5,645 nt of DNA from Chloroflexota bacterium (GTDB lineage Bacteria; Chloroflexota; Ktedonobacteria; Ktedonobacterales; Ktedonobacteraceae), in assembly GCA_005881995.1 (NCBI GenBank), contig VBHV01000101.1:1-5645 (forward strand), read 5' to 3'. The translations under genes were made by a program, and so were the position numbers. The notes under the pieces are model-generated. The model did no database searches. It had not been told where the DNA came from and saw nothing but the letters and a program-made list of their open reading frames with translations. This document shows positions 1 through 5,626 of this stretch, piece after piece (within the stretch, counting starts at the first letter, position 1; each line of letters starts with the position of its first letter).

Positions 1-1
1 G

Positions 2-646
2 CTGCGCAGTCACCAGCGAGCAGTCGCCGCGCAGCAGGACGGGCGCTTCGCTGAAGAAATCTTGCCCGTGAGCATACCTCAGAAGAAAGGCGAACCCGCC
101 ATCGTGGCCATGGATGAGCAGCCACGCGCTGATACCTCGCTCGAAAAGCTCGCCTCGCTGAAGCCAGCGTTCCGCAAAGACGGTTCGGTCACGGCCGGCA
201 ACTCATCGAGCATCAACGACGGCGCGGCTGCCCTGGTACTGATGGCCGCCAGCCGCGCCCAGGAGCTGGGATTGCGGCCGCGTGCGCGCATTGTGGCCTC
301 AGCCGTTGCGGGCGTTGATCCCGCCTATATGGGCCTGGGTCCCATTCCCGCGACACGTAAAGTCCTGCAGCGCGCCGGACTGCGGATGCATGATATCGTC
401 CTGGTGGAATTGAACGAGGCGTTTGCGGTACAGGTGCTAGAGTGCATGCGCGAGCTGGAGATCGACGAGGCAAAGCTCAATGTGAACGGGGGCGCTATCG
501 CGCTGGGCCATCCACTGGGATGCAGCGGGGCGCGCCTGGTGGTCACCCTGCTGCACGAACTTGAGCGGCGAGGCGGGCGTTATGGGCTGGCTACGATGTG
601 TATTGGCGTCGGGCAGGGTATCGCGACGATTATCGAGAGGATGTAG
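2..646 (+). CDS. Thiolase (acetyl-CoA acetyltransferase / 3-ketoacyl-CoA thiolase family), 5' end cut off by the window
   Basis: C-terminal 214 residues of a thiolase; the family is usually about 390-400 residues, so the N-terminal half with the nucleophilic Cys lies off the left edge. The frame is open from base 2, and the text before the TTG at 62 ([13 protein letters not shown]) is normal thiolase sequence, so that TTG is not the start. Visible signatures: [12 protein letters not shown], the [12 protein letters not shown] segment, NEAFA at 413-427, [10 protein letters not shown] at 506-535 with the catalytic His codon at 509-511, and the C-terminal CIGVGQGIA with the second catalytic Cys at 599-601. 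Thiolases cleave 3-ketoacyl-CoA with CoA, or condense two acetyl-CoA, in the cytoplasm. The PIPATRKVL and CIGxGQG text looks like the degradative FadA/PcaF branch, but chain-length preference cannot be read. The gene converges with the Nudix gene, overlapping by 17 bp. Family assignment is secure; exact substrate is not. Confidence 0.95.
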   Translation: MRSHQRAVAAQQDGRFAEEILPVSIPQKKGEPAIVAMDEQPRADTSLEKLASLKPAFRKDGSVTAGNSSSINDGAAALVLMAASRAQELGLRPRARIVASAVAGVDPAYMGLGPIPATRKVLQRAGLRMHDIVLVELNEAFAVQVLECMRELEIDEAKLNVNGGAIALGHPLGCSGARLVVTLLHELERRGGRYGLATMCIGVGQGIATIIERM

Positions 647-1094
647 AGGCATCCTCTCCATTCACTGCTGATTCATAGGCCTCCTTCAATTTTGGCACCG
701 TCTCGTAATTGCCAAGTTCCGAGGGCGTGATCCAGCGCATTTCGGTTGCTTCCCAGTCGAGTTTGATGGCGTCGGGAGTAAGCACCTCAAAGAGATAGGG
801 ATGGATATACCAGTGACGGTTGAGCGAGGCGTCGGCATGCTCGATCACGGAGCCGCGTTTGAGCATGCGCAGCTGGTCGCGTTGCAGGCCGGTCTCTTCG
901 CGAATTTCCGTGTAGGCCTGGTCATCGGGTGTGACGCCCGGTTCTATGAAGCCACTTATGCCTGCCCAGCGCGCATTATAGCTGCCAACGCGCTGGCTTC
1001 TGCGCACTATCAAGATACGGGGTTCGTTGCCATCGGTGCGCAACAGGAAGTTGGTGACAACGTGCGTTGGACGCAGTTCTGGTTGTTCAGTCAT
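630..1094 (-). CDS. Nudix hydrolase with an atypical Nudix box
   Basis: A 154-residue single-domain protein of normal Nudix size. After the opening strand ([11 protein letters not shown]) comes [20 protein letters not shown], then the Nudix box at residues 48-70. Against G-x5-E-x7-R-E-U-x-E-E-x-G-U it keeps Gly48, the metal-binding core EIREE (63-67) and Gly69-Leu70, but the Glu after x5 is Val54 and the Arg before the first core Glu is Thr62. The family hydrolyses nucleoside diphosphates linked to another moiety, using Mg2+ bound by the core Glu residues. The substrate cannot be told; the later [10 protein letters not shown] and [10 protein letters not shown] segments are usual for housekeeping nucleotide pyrophosphatases. 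The ATG at 1092-1094 has AGGAG eight bases upstream (1103-1107 on the reverse strand), inside the first copy of the 72-bp tandem repeat. The 3' end overlaps the thiolase 3' end, so no separate terminator fits between them. Confidence 0.93.
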   Translation of the reverse strand: MTEQPELRPTHVVTNFLLRTDGNEPRILIVRRSQRVGSYNARWAGISGFIEPGVTPDDQAYTEIREETGLQRDQLRMLKRGSVIEHADASLNRHWYIHPYLFEVLTPDAIKLDWEATEMRWITPSELGNYETVPKLKEAYESAVNGEDASTSSR

Positions 1095-1102
1095 GAGATA
1101 CG

Positions 1103-1107
1103 CTCCT
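1103..1107 (-). promoter_or_regulatory. Ribosome binding site of the Nudix gene, inside a tandem repeat
   Basis: The reverse strand reads AGGAG, then eight bases, then ATG at 1094. The motif is the outermost element of the first 72-bp repeat copy and recurs at 1175-1179 and 1247-1251, where no ATG follows at the right distance. It supports the chosen Nudix start. Confidence 0.75.
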
Positions 1108-1286
1108 GTTTGAGGTCATGAGCCAGGGCGACCGCAAGGATACCTTTGCAGGGCGCACGCTGGTGGGAATGCTACTCCTGTTTGAGATCTTGAGCCAGGG
1201 CGACCGCAAGGATACTTTTGCAAGGAGCACGCTGGCGGGAATGCTACTCCTGTTTGACGTCATGAACCAGGGCGACCGCAAGGGTG
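1103..1286. repeat. 72-bp tandem repeat, two full copies and one partial copy
   Basis: Copies start at CTCCTGTTTGA at 1103, 1175 and 1247, an exact 72-bp period. Counting by eye, copies 1 and 2 (1103-1174 and 1175-1246) differ at 6 of 72 positions. Copy 3 matches for about 40 bases, to the CGACCGCAAGG block, and then changes into REP-like sequence. The period is a multiple of three, so both strands stay open through the array, but five of the six copy 1/copy 2 differences would change the amino acid in the open forward frame (V/I, M/L, G/R, R/S, V/A), which argues against coding. The array fills most of the spacer between the divergent Nudix and rny genes, so it must be part of the Nudix leader or the rny upstream region. 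No terminal inverted repeats or transposase are seen. Confidence 0.9.
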
Positions 1287-1297
1287 CGCCCGTACAA
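1270..1297. repeat. Degenerate REP-like palindrome at the end of the tandem array
   Basis: GGGCGACC (1270-1277), loop GCAAG (1278-1282), then GGT and CGCCC (1283-1291) with a single bulged G at 1286, followed by GTACAA. The layout matches the intact palindromes at 5392-5471, which end in CGCCCCTACAA, except that CTACAA has become GTACAA. The left arm (GGGCGACCGCAAGG) also occurs in both full 72-bp copies without a right arm. It is probably a worn relative of the same palindrome family. There is no T-run directly after it, so it does not look like a terminator. Confidence 0.55.
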
Positions 1298-1345
1298 TAT
1301 ACGAAGCCATCTGGAACATATATGCATTATTATACCTTTTTTGTC
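1291..1345 (+). promoter_or_regulatory. AT-rich stretch, probable promoter region of rny
   Basis: This is the only AT-rich part of the spacer upstream of rny. It holds -10-like hexamers such as TACAAT (1293-1298), TATTAT (1328-1333) and TTATAC (1330-1335). None has a recognisable -35 at 16-18 bp or a TGn extension, so the exact promoter cannot be called. Placement rests on position and base composition only. Confidence 0.3.
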
Positions 1346-1351
1346 AGCTAG

Positions 1352-1369
1352 AAAGGCCTGTACGCCTTT
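1352..1369 (+). promoter_or_regulatory. Small hairpin in the rny leader, just before the ribosome binding site
   Basis: AAAGGC (1352-1357) and GCCTTT (1364-1369) form a perfect 6-bp stem around a 6-base loop, ending 7 bases before GGAGG. A stem here could affect translation initiation or be a processing site. That role is inference, and a stem this short also arises by chance. Confidence 0.35.
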
Positions 1370-1376
1370 ACTATTT

Positions 1377-1381
1377 GGAGG
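1377..1381 (+). promoter_or_regulatory. Ribosome binding site of rny
   Basis: GGAGG lies nine bases before a GTG at 1391. A second GTG follows at once at 1394 but would leave a 12-base gap, so the first GTG is the better start. Confidence 0.75.
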
Positions 1382-1390
1382 TAGGCCGAC

Positions 1391-2947
1391 GTGGTGCAAC
1401 CAGGCATAATCGTACTCGCTCTGGTCATTCTAGTGGTAGGGGCAGGTGTTGCTCTCTACGCTGGATATCTGATCGGGTCTTCGCGAAATAAACAAGAGTT
1501 TTCGGAACGCTTACGTGTGGAAAAGGAGGCGAGTGAGCAGCGGCTCATGGAACTCCAGCTACAGCAGCACGAAGCGCTTCATGAAGCGCGTGAGGAGACG
1601 GCACGTTTTCGCGCGGCGCTTGAACACGATAACGCTGAGCGGCGAGCCGAGCTGCAGCGCCAGGAACGGCGTTTGCAGCAGAAGGAAGAGACGCTCGAAA
1701 GAAAAATCGATGGACTGGAACAGCGTGAACGCAAGTTTTCGGGGCGCGAACGCGCCCTTGAACAGGCGCGCGAAGAGGTCGACGCGATCAAGCGTGAACA
1801 CCTCAAGGAGCTTGAGCGCATTGCGCGCATGACCGAGGATCAGGCGAAGGAAGTGCTGCTTGAACGTATCGAAAGTCGGGTGCGTGAGGAAGCGGCGCGG
1901 CGCATTCGCGCTATTGAAGAGCAGGCACGCGAGGAAGCAGATGCGCGCGCGCGCGAGATCATTACGCTGGCGATTCAACGCTGCGCTTCGGACCAGGTAG
2001 CCGAGGCGGTAGTCTCGGTGGTGCCGCTGCCAAATGATGAGATGAAAGGCCGCATTATCGGGCGCGAGGGGCGCAACATTCGCGCGCTGGAGGCGGCGAC
2101 CGGCATCGACCTGATTATCGATGACACACCGGAGGCGGTGATCCTCTCCGGCTTTGATCCGGTACGCCGCGAAGTTGCGCGCCTGGCACTGACGCGCCTC
2201 ATCATCGATGGGCGCATCCACCCGGCGCGTATCGAGGACGTGGTAGCCAAGGCGCGGCAGGAAGTGGATTTGATTATCCGCGAAGAGGGCGAGCGGGCGG
2301 CGCTGGATGCCAACGTACACGGATTGCAGCCCGAACTGCTTAAACTGCTGGGGCGGCTGCATTTCCGCACAAGTTACGGGCAGAACGTGCTGGCGCATTC
2401 CGTTGAAGTATCCATACTCGCGGGCACCATCGCGCATGAGCTGGGCGCCGATGTGAACGTCTGTAAAACGGCGGCGCTGCTGCATGATCTCGGCAAGGCC
2501 ATTGACCAGGAGGTCGAGGGGCCGCACGCCATCATTAGCGGCGAAATTGCGCGCCGCTACGGTAAATCATCCAAGATCATCCACGCGATGGTGGCACACC
2601 ACGCCACCGAAGCCGAGCCGCAGAGCCTGGAAGCCGCGATTGTGCAGGCAGCAGACGCGATTTCAGCCGCACGCCCCGGCGCACGGCGCGAAACGATTGA
2701 TCTGTACATCAAGCGCCTGGAAGCGCTCGAATCGATTGCAAACTCGTTTACGGGCGTGGAGAAGTCGTTCGCAATCCAGGCAGGCCGCGAGGTGCGTATT
2801 ATCGTGAAGCCAGAAGAGATCGATGAATACGCCGCCAACCAGTTAGCCAGCGATATCGCGCATAAAATCGAGGAGAGCCTCGATTATCCTGGCCAGATCA
2901 AAGTGTGTGTAGTCCGCGAGACACGATCTATTGATTACGCAAGGTAA
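1391..2947 (+). CDS. rny: Ribonuclease Y, membrane-anchored endoribonuclease
   Basis: 518 residues, the usual RNase Y length, with the full domain order. Residues 5-29 form one hydrophobic N-terminal segment (the membrane anchor). Residues 35-200 are a long charged coiled coil rich in Glu, Arg and Gln. A KH RNA-binding domain spans about 207-285, with the IIGREGRN motif at 222-229 and the family-typical [24 protein letters not shown]. An HD domain follows from about 333 to 425, with His336, the HD pair His365-Asp366, His379, His403-His404 and Asp422 as likely metal ligands. RNase Y makes internal cuts in single-stranded mRNA and in Firmicutes starts bulk mRNA decay at the inner membrane face. 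All key residues are present, so the enzyme should be active. The start is a GTG with a good GGAGG. A PHP gene follows after 32 bp on the same strand, in the place where ymdB often sits in Firmicutes. Confidence 0.98.
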   Translation: MVQPGIIVLALVILVVGAGVALYAGYLIGSSRNKQEFSERLRVEKEASEQRLMELQLQQHEALHEAREETARFRAALEHDNAERRAELQRQERRLQQKEETLERKIDGLEQRERKFSGRERALEQAREEVDAIKREHLKELERIARMTEDQAKEVLLERIESRVREEAARRIRAIEEQAREEADARAREIITLAIQRCASDQVAEAVVSVVPLPNDEMKGRIIGREGRNIRALEAATGIDLIIDDTPEAVILSGFDPVRREVARLALTRLIIDGRIHPARIEDVVAKARQEVDLIIREEGERAALDANVHGLQPELLKLLGRLHFRTSYGQNVLAHSVEVSILAGTIAHELGADVNVCKTAALLHDLGKAIDQEVEGPHAIISGEIARRYGKSSKIIHAMVAHHATEAEPQSLEAAIVQAADAISAARPGARRETIDLYIKRLEALESIANSFTGVEKSFAIQAGREVRIIVKPEEIDEYAANQLASDIAHKIEESLDYPGQIKVCVVRETRSIDYAR

Positions 2948-2979
2948 TCAACAATGTAATTACGTAGAATTGGAAGAGC

Positions 2980-3864
2980 ATGACCAATTATATTGATTTG
3001 CATACGCATTCGACGGCATCGGATGGCATTTATTCACCGACTGAATTGCTGCAACGGGCCAAAGATAGCGGGCTGCGCGTGCTGGCCTTGACCGATCACG
3101 ACACAACAGGTGGATTGGAAGAGGCGGCAAAAGCAGCGGCGGAACTGGATATCGACCTTATCCCTGGTATTGAGATCAATACCGATGTGAGCGGGGGTGA
3201 AGTGCATGTGCTTGGTTATTTTCCGGAGTTCCAGCGGCCTGCTTTCCAGGCTGTTTTGAAGGTGCTGCGTGACGCGCGCGAGCGACGCGGGCAGCGCATA
3301 GTGGAGCTTTTGAACGAGCAGGGTATTCACATCGAGTGGGAGCGTGTGCGCGAAATCGCGCAGGGGGCGGTGGGACGCCCGCATGTCGCGCAAGCGTTGT
3401 TGGAGGCGGGCCATGTGCAGAGCATCGGCGAGGCGTTCGACAAGTATATCGGCAACGGCTGCTATGCCTATGTCCCACGATATCGACTGATGCCGGAGGA
3501 CGCAATACGCCTGATTACCAGCGCGAACGGCTTGCCGGTAATGGCGCATCCCGCCGACCTGCCGGGCCTGGATGAACTACGCAACTGGCTCCCCAAACTG
3601 TCTGAAGCGGGCATGGTGGGACTCGAAACCTACTACGGCCAGTACACGCCGGAGCAGGTGCATGCCTTACGCGCGCTGGCAGACGAATATCACCTGATCC
3701 CAACCGGCGGCAGCGACTTTCATGGACCCGGTATTCATCCAACACCGCTGGGTGGCCGCCATGTCCCCTCCGAGGCGGTCGAACGCCTGAAAGCTGAGGC
3801 TGCGAAGCGTCGTGGCAAGACGCCGCCTCCGTTTGAGTTGCCAGCGCCGGTGCAGGAGAAGTAG
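2980..3864 (+). CDS. PHP-domain phosphoesterase, RNase AM / 3',5'-nucleoside bisphosphate phosphatase type
   Basis: 294 residues, normal for the YciV/TrpH (RNase AM) group of the PHP family. The metal ligands are all visible: His8 and His10 in DLHTHS, Asp15, His40 in TDHDT, Glu65 in GIEIN, His76 in EVHVLGY, His135 in GRPHVA, His190 in MAHP, and Asp246 with His248 in GSDFHG. This set builds a trinuclear metal site. Known members remove the 3' phosphate from 3',5'-bisphosphonucleotides such as pAp, and the E. coli protein also trims rRNA 5' ends as a 5'-3' exonuclease. Which activity dominates here cannot be told from sequence. There is no signal peptide; the tail is short and Pro-rich. The ATG has only a weak, close GGAAG upstream, consistent with translation following rny 32 bp before it; co-transcription is likely. 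It is too short and lacks the extra domains for DNA polymerase PolC/DnaE, and histidinol phosphatase is less likely given the TDHDT/GIEIN/SDFHG pattern. Confidence 0.92.
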   Translation: MTNYIDLHTHSTASDGIYSPTELLQRAKDSGLRVLALTDHDTTGGLEEAAKAAAELDIDLIPGIEINTDVSGGEVHVLGYFPEFQRPAFQAVLKVLRDARERRGQRIVELLNEQGIHIEWERVREIAQGAVGRPHVAQALLEAGHVQSIGEAFDKYIGNGCYAYVPRYRLMPEDAIRLITSANGLPVMAHPADLPGLDELRNWLPKLSEAGMVGLETYYGQYTPEQVHALRALADEYHLIPTGGSDFHGPGIHPTPLGGRHVPSEAVERLKAEAAKRRGKTPPPFELPAPVQEK

Positions 3865-3871
3865 TTGCTAC
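3861..3871. other. Palindrome holding both stop codons of the convergent PHP and accC genes
   Basis: GTAG-TTG-CTAC is a perfect inverted repeat whose two arms contain the TAG stops of the two genes, only 3 bp apart. A longer pair, GGAGAAG (3855-3861) and CTTCTCC (3890-3896), is also complementary. No T-run follows on either strand, so a classical intrinsic terminator cannot be claimed. Confidence 0.5.
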
Positions 3872-5352
3872 ATCCTCCTCAAAATCTCTCTTCTCCCGGC
3901 GTCACGCCAGCGACTCGTCTCCGCACCGTTCTCGCCAACAGGTACGCGACGCAGTTTCTCTTCTTCGACTTGCTGGTTTAGAAGGAGGCCGCCAACCAGC
4001 GCGGCGATTTGTTCGGGCGCAATGAATTGGGCAGTGCCTGCAGTCCCTACATTATCCTTTTGCAACCGGGCATTGCGTGTGTCCCATTCTTCAGCGATGA
4101 AATCGGTGGAGAGGTCCCCGGCAAGGAAACGGGGGTTGGTCATGAGCCAGTGCGCGAAAGGCAAGGTCGTGCTGACGCCGAGCACCTGGTACTCGGCGAG
4201 GGCGCGGCGCATACGTGCGATGGCGTGCGCGCGATCTTTGCCCCAGACGATGAGTTTTGAGAGGAGCGGGTCGTAGAAGAGCGGCACCTGTAAACCTGCG
4301 TACAGGCCGCTATCAACGCGCACACCGGGGCCGGATGGCTCCTGCAAGGCCTGGACGGTGCCGGTAGCGGGTAGGAAGCGATTTTCCGGGTCTTCGGCTG
4401 AAATACGGGCTTCGATGGCCGCGCCGCGCAGCTCGATCTGCTCCTGCGTAAAGGAGAGCGGCAGGCCAGCCGCGACGCGGAACTGCTCCTGCACAAGATC
4501 GATACCGGTACACCACTCGGTGACCGGGTGCTCCACCTGGATACGCGCATTGACTTCCAGGAAGTAGAAGTTGCGATCGGGGCCGAACACAGGAGAAGGA
4601 GCCTCTTCGATCAATTTCTGGTGACGGCGCTGGATGCTGCATTCGCGCTCACCAAGATGGACGACGTTGCCATGTGTATCGGCGATGAACTGCACCTCGA
4701 TGTGACGCGCGGGAGAAATGGCTTTCTCTAAGTAGACACGGTCATCGCCGAAGGCACTTTTCGCTTCGCTGCGGGCCGTGCGAAGAGAAGCGGCCAGGTC
4801 TTTGGGATCACGCACAAAGCGAATACCTTTACCACCGCCGCCAGCCGCAGCTTTGAGCAAGAGGGGATAGCCAATTTTTGCAGCCAGCTCGGCAACACCG
4901 GCATCATTCAGGTTATCGAGCACGGCGCCTGGCACAATGGGAACATTGGCGTCGTGTGCGGTATTGCGAGCCGCAGTTTTCTCGCCTACTGCGCGCTGCA
5001 CGCTGGCTGGCGGGCCAACAAAAATTAGCCCTGCTTCCGTACAGGCTTCGACAAAAGCGGCATTCTCGGAGAGGAAACCGTAGCCAGGGTGAACAGCCTG
5101 CGCGCCTGATCGTTTTGCCACTTCGATGATCGTCGGGATATGTAAATAGCTCTTCGATGCCTGAGAAGGTCCAATATGATAGGCTTCGTCGGCCATGCGC
5201 ACATGTAAGGCGCGGCGATCAGCGTCGCTGTAGACGGCAACGCTGGTCAGCCCAAGCTCGCGGCAGGCGCGAATGATACGCACAGCAATTTCACCGCGAT
5301 TGGCGATGAGTACCTTGTGAAAAGGCCAGCCGGCTGCGGAGGATGTTTGCAT
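3868..5352 (-). CDS. accC: Biotin carboxylase subunit of an acyl-CoA carboxylase, with an internal in-frame deletion of about 31 residues
   Basis: 494 residues. The N-terminal domain begins FHKVLIANRGEIAVRII and includes AVHPGYGFLSENA (86-98). The ATP-grasp part has Lys125 (GEKTA), Lys167 before the Gly-rich loop AAAGGGGKG (168-176), Glu209-Lys210, His217, and the HQK at 244-246. Next should come about 31 residues ending in a GTVEF-like strand; instead EEAPSPV (249-255) runs straight into FGPDRNFYFLEVN (256-268). Glu266, Asn268, Arg270, Glu274 and Arg345 (E. coli E288, N290, R292, E296, R338) remain, but the equivalent of metal ligand E276 is gone. The enzyme normally carboxylates biotin on BCCP using ATP and bicarbonate; this form is probably impaired unless the gap is an assembly error. 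Beyond the usual end (STDFI, 415-419) it has about 75 more residues with no biotin-attachment motif. ATG with AGGGAG nine bases upstream (5362-5367). No accB or carboxyltransferase gene is adjacent in the window. Confidence 0.9.
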   Translation of the reverse strand: MQTSSAAGWPFHKVLIANRGEIAVRIIRACRELGLTSVAVYSDADRRALHVRMADEAYHIGPSQASKSYLHIPTIIEVAKRSGAQAVHPGYGFLSENAAFVEACTEAGLIFVGPPASVQRAVGEKTAARNTAHDANVPIVPGAVLDNLNDAGVAELAAKIGYPLLLKAAAGGGGKGIRFVRDPKDLAASLRTARSEAKSAFGDDRVYLEKAISPARHIEVQFIADTHGNVVHLGERECSIQRRHQKLIEEAPSPVFGPDRNFYFLEVNARIQVEHPVTEWCTGIDLVQEQFRVAAGLPLSFTQEQIELRGAAIEARISAEDPENRFLPATGTVQALQEPSGPGVRVDSGLYAGLQVPLFYDPLLSKLIVWGKDRAHAIARMRRALAEYQVLGVSTTLPFAHWLMTNPRFLAGDLSTDFIAEEWDTRNARLQKDNVGTAGTAQFIAPEQIAALVGGLLLNQQVEEEKLRRVPVGENGAETSRWRDAGRREILRRM

Positions 5353-5391
5353 GTTTATAGACTCCCTACAGTGTGATTTCTCGCAATAATG

Positions 5392-5471
5392 GTTGTAGGG
5401 GCGCGATAAATCGCGCCCACCTGGGGTTGCCGAAATGGAAACGAGGGCGCGATAAATCGCGCCCCTACAAC
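5392..5471. repeat. REPIN-like element: two GTAG-type palindromes in inverted orientation
   Basis: The first palindrome is GGGCGCGAT-AA-ATCGCGCCC at 5399-5418, the second the same sequence at 5445-5464. The outer flanks are GTTGTAG on the left (5392-5398) and CTACAAC on the right (5465-5471), with a 26-base spacer (5419-5444). The outer 16 bases of the two ends are perfectly complementary, and the full 27-base arms differ only at the central AA. Bacterial REP sequences are hairpins with a GTAG-like tetranucleotide at the foot, mobilised by RAYT (TnpA-REP) proteins, and two inverted REPs make a REPIN; this fits. No RAYT gene is present, so it would be a non-autonomous copy. It sits between the accC start and its likely promoter. 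Confidence 0.8.
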
Positions 5472-5484
5472 AGGGTTTGTTGAA

Positions 5485-5493
5485 AGTATAGCA
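5485..5493 (-). promoter_or_regulatory. Extended -10 promoter, probably for accC
   Basis: The reverse strand reads TGCTATACT, i.e. a TGn extension plus a TATACT -10 hexamer, in an AT-richer spot directly beyond the REPIN-like element. No good -35 lies at 16-18 bp, which is common when the TGn extension is present. Transcription would start near 5478, giving an accC leader of about 125 bases that carries both palindromes. Confidence 0.5.
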
Positions 5494-5610
5494 CGCGTTG
5501 TAGTTCCTGGACTAGGAAAATCAGGTGAGTCACTCATCCAAAAGTGTTAATTTGGGACAAAATAGGGTAAAGTAGATTTGCAGCATTTTTCGGGGTGTTC
5601 TTTCCGCCAA
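5494..5610. other. Non-coding stretch, upstream of accC and of any gene beyond the right edge
   Basis: No credible gene is seen on either strand. It is A+T-richer than the genes. The only local symmetry is TGAGT-C-ACTCA at 5526-5536, too short to assign. It probably holds upstream regulatory sequence for accC to the left and for an unseen gene to the right. Confidence 0.5.
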
Positions 5611-5626
5611 ATTGATATAGATCAAT
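5611..5626. promoter_or_regulatory. Perfect FNR/CRP-family-type operator
   Basis: ATTGAT-ATAG-ATCAAT contains TTGAT-N4-ATCAA (5612-5625), the exact FNR consensus half-sites with the right 4-base centre, extended by one more matched base on each side. FNR, ANR and DNR proteins bind such sites to switch genes with oxygen or nitrogen-oxide supply. It lies about 140 bases upstream of the proposed accC start of transcription, too far for usual FNR activation there, so it more likely serves a gene beyond the right edge. Confidence 0.5.

Noticed and set aside
599..619. Val in the thiolase CIGVGQG motif as an odd catalytic-loop change
   Set aside because: This position varies in the family; E. coli FadA has Leu there, as I recall. 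The catalytic Cys and the glycines are intact.
1087..1281. Reverse open frame of 64 codons through the tandem array
   Set aside because: Same repeat artefact; it overlaps the Nudix start and ribosome binding site and resembles no family I know.
1337..1342. T-run as an intrinsic terminator ahead of rny
   Set aside because: No stable GC-rich hairpin lies directly before it; the nearest palindrome ends about 45 bases earlier.
1118..1351. Forward open frame of 77 codons with a 24-residue repeat
   Set aside because: It is open only because the 72-bp period is a multiple of three. Five of six differences between full copies change the amino acid, the ATG has no properly spaced ribosome binding site, and the frame lies over the spacer that must hold the Nudix leader and rny promoter.
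1559..2527. Long reverse open frame of 322 codons opposite rny
   Set aside because: The forward frame is an unmistakable RNase Y; the reverse frame is its shadow, with no recognisable domain.
5392..5471. CRISPR array or intrinsic terminator
   Set aside because: Only two palindromes in inverted orientation, so no direct repeat-spacer series; neither hairpin is followed by a T-run.
5526..5536. TGAGT-C-ACTCA symmetry as an operator
   Set aside because: Five-base arms around one base occur by chance too easily, and no matching regulator or promoter placement supports it.
5355..5537. Reverse open frame of 60 codons ahead of accC
   Set aside because: It is made largely of the translated palindromes and ends right at the accC start region; it has no family resemblance.
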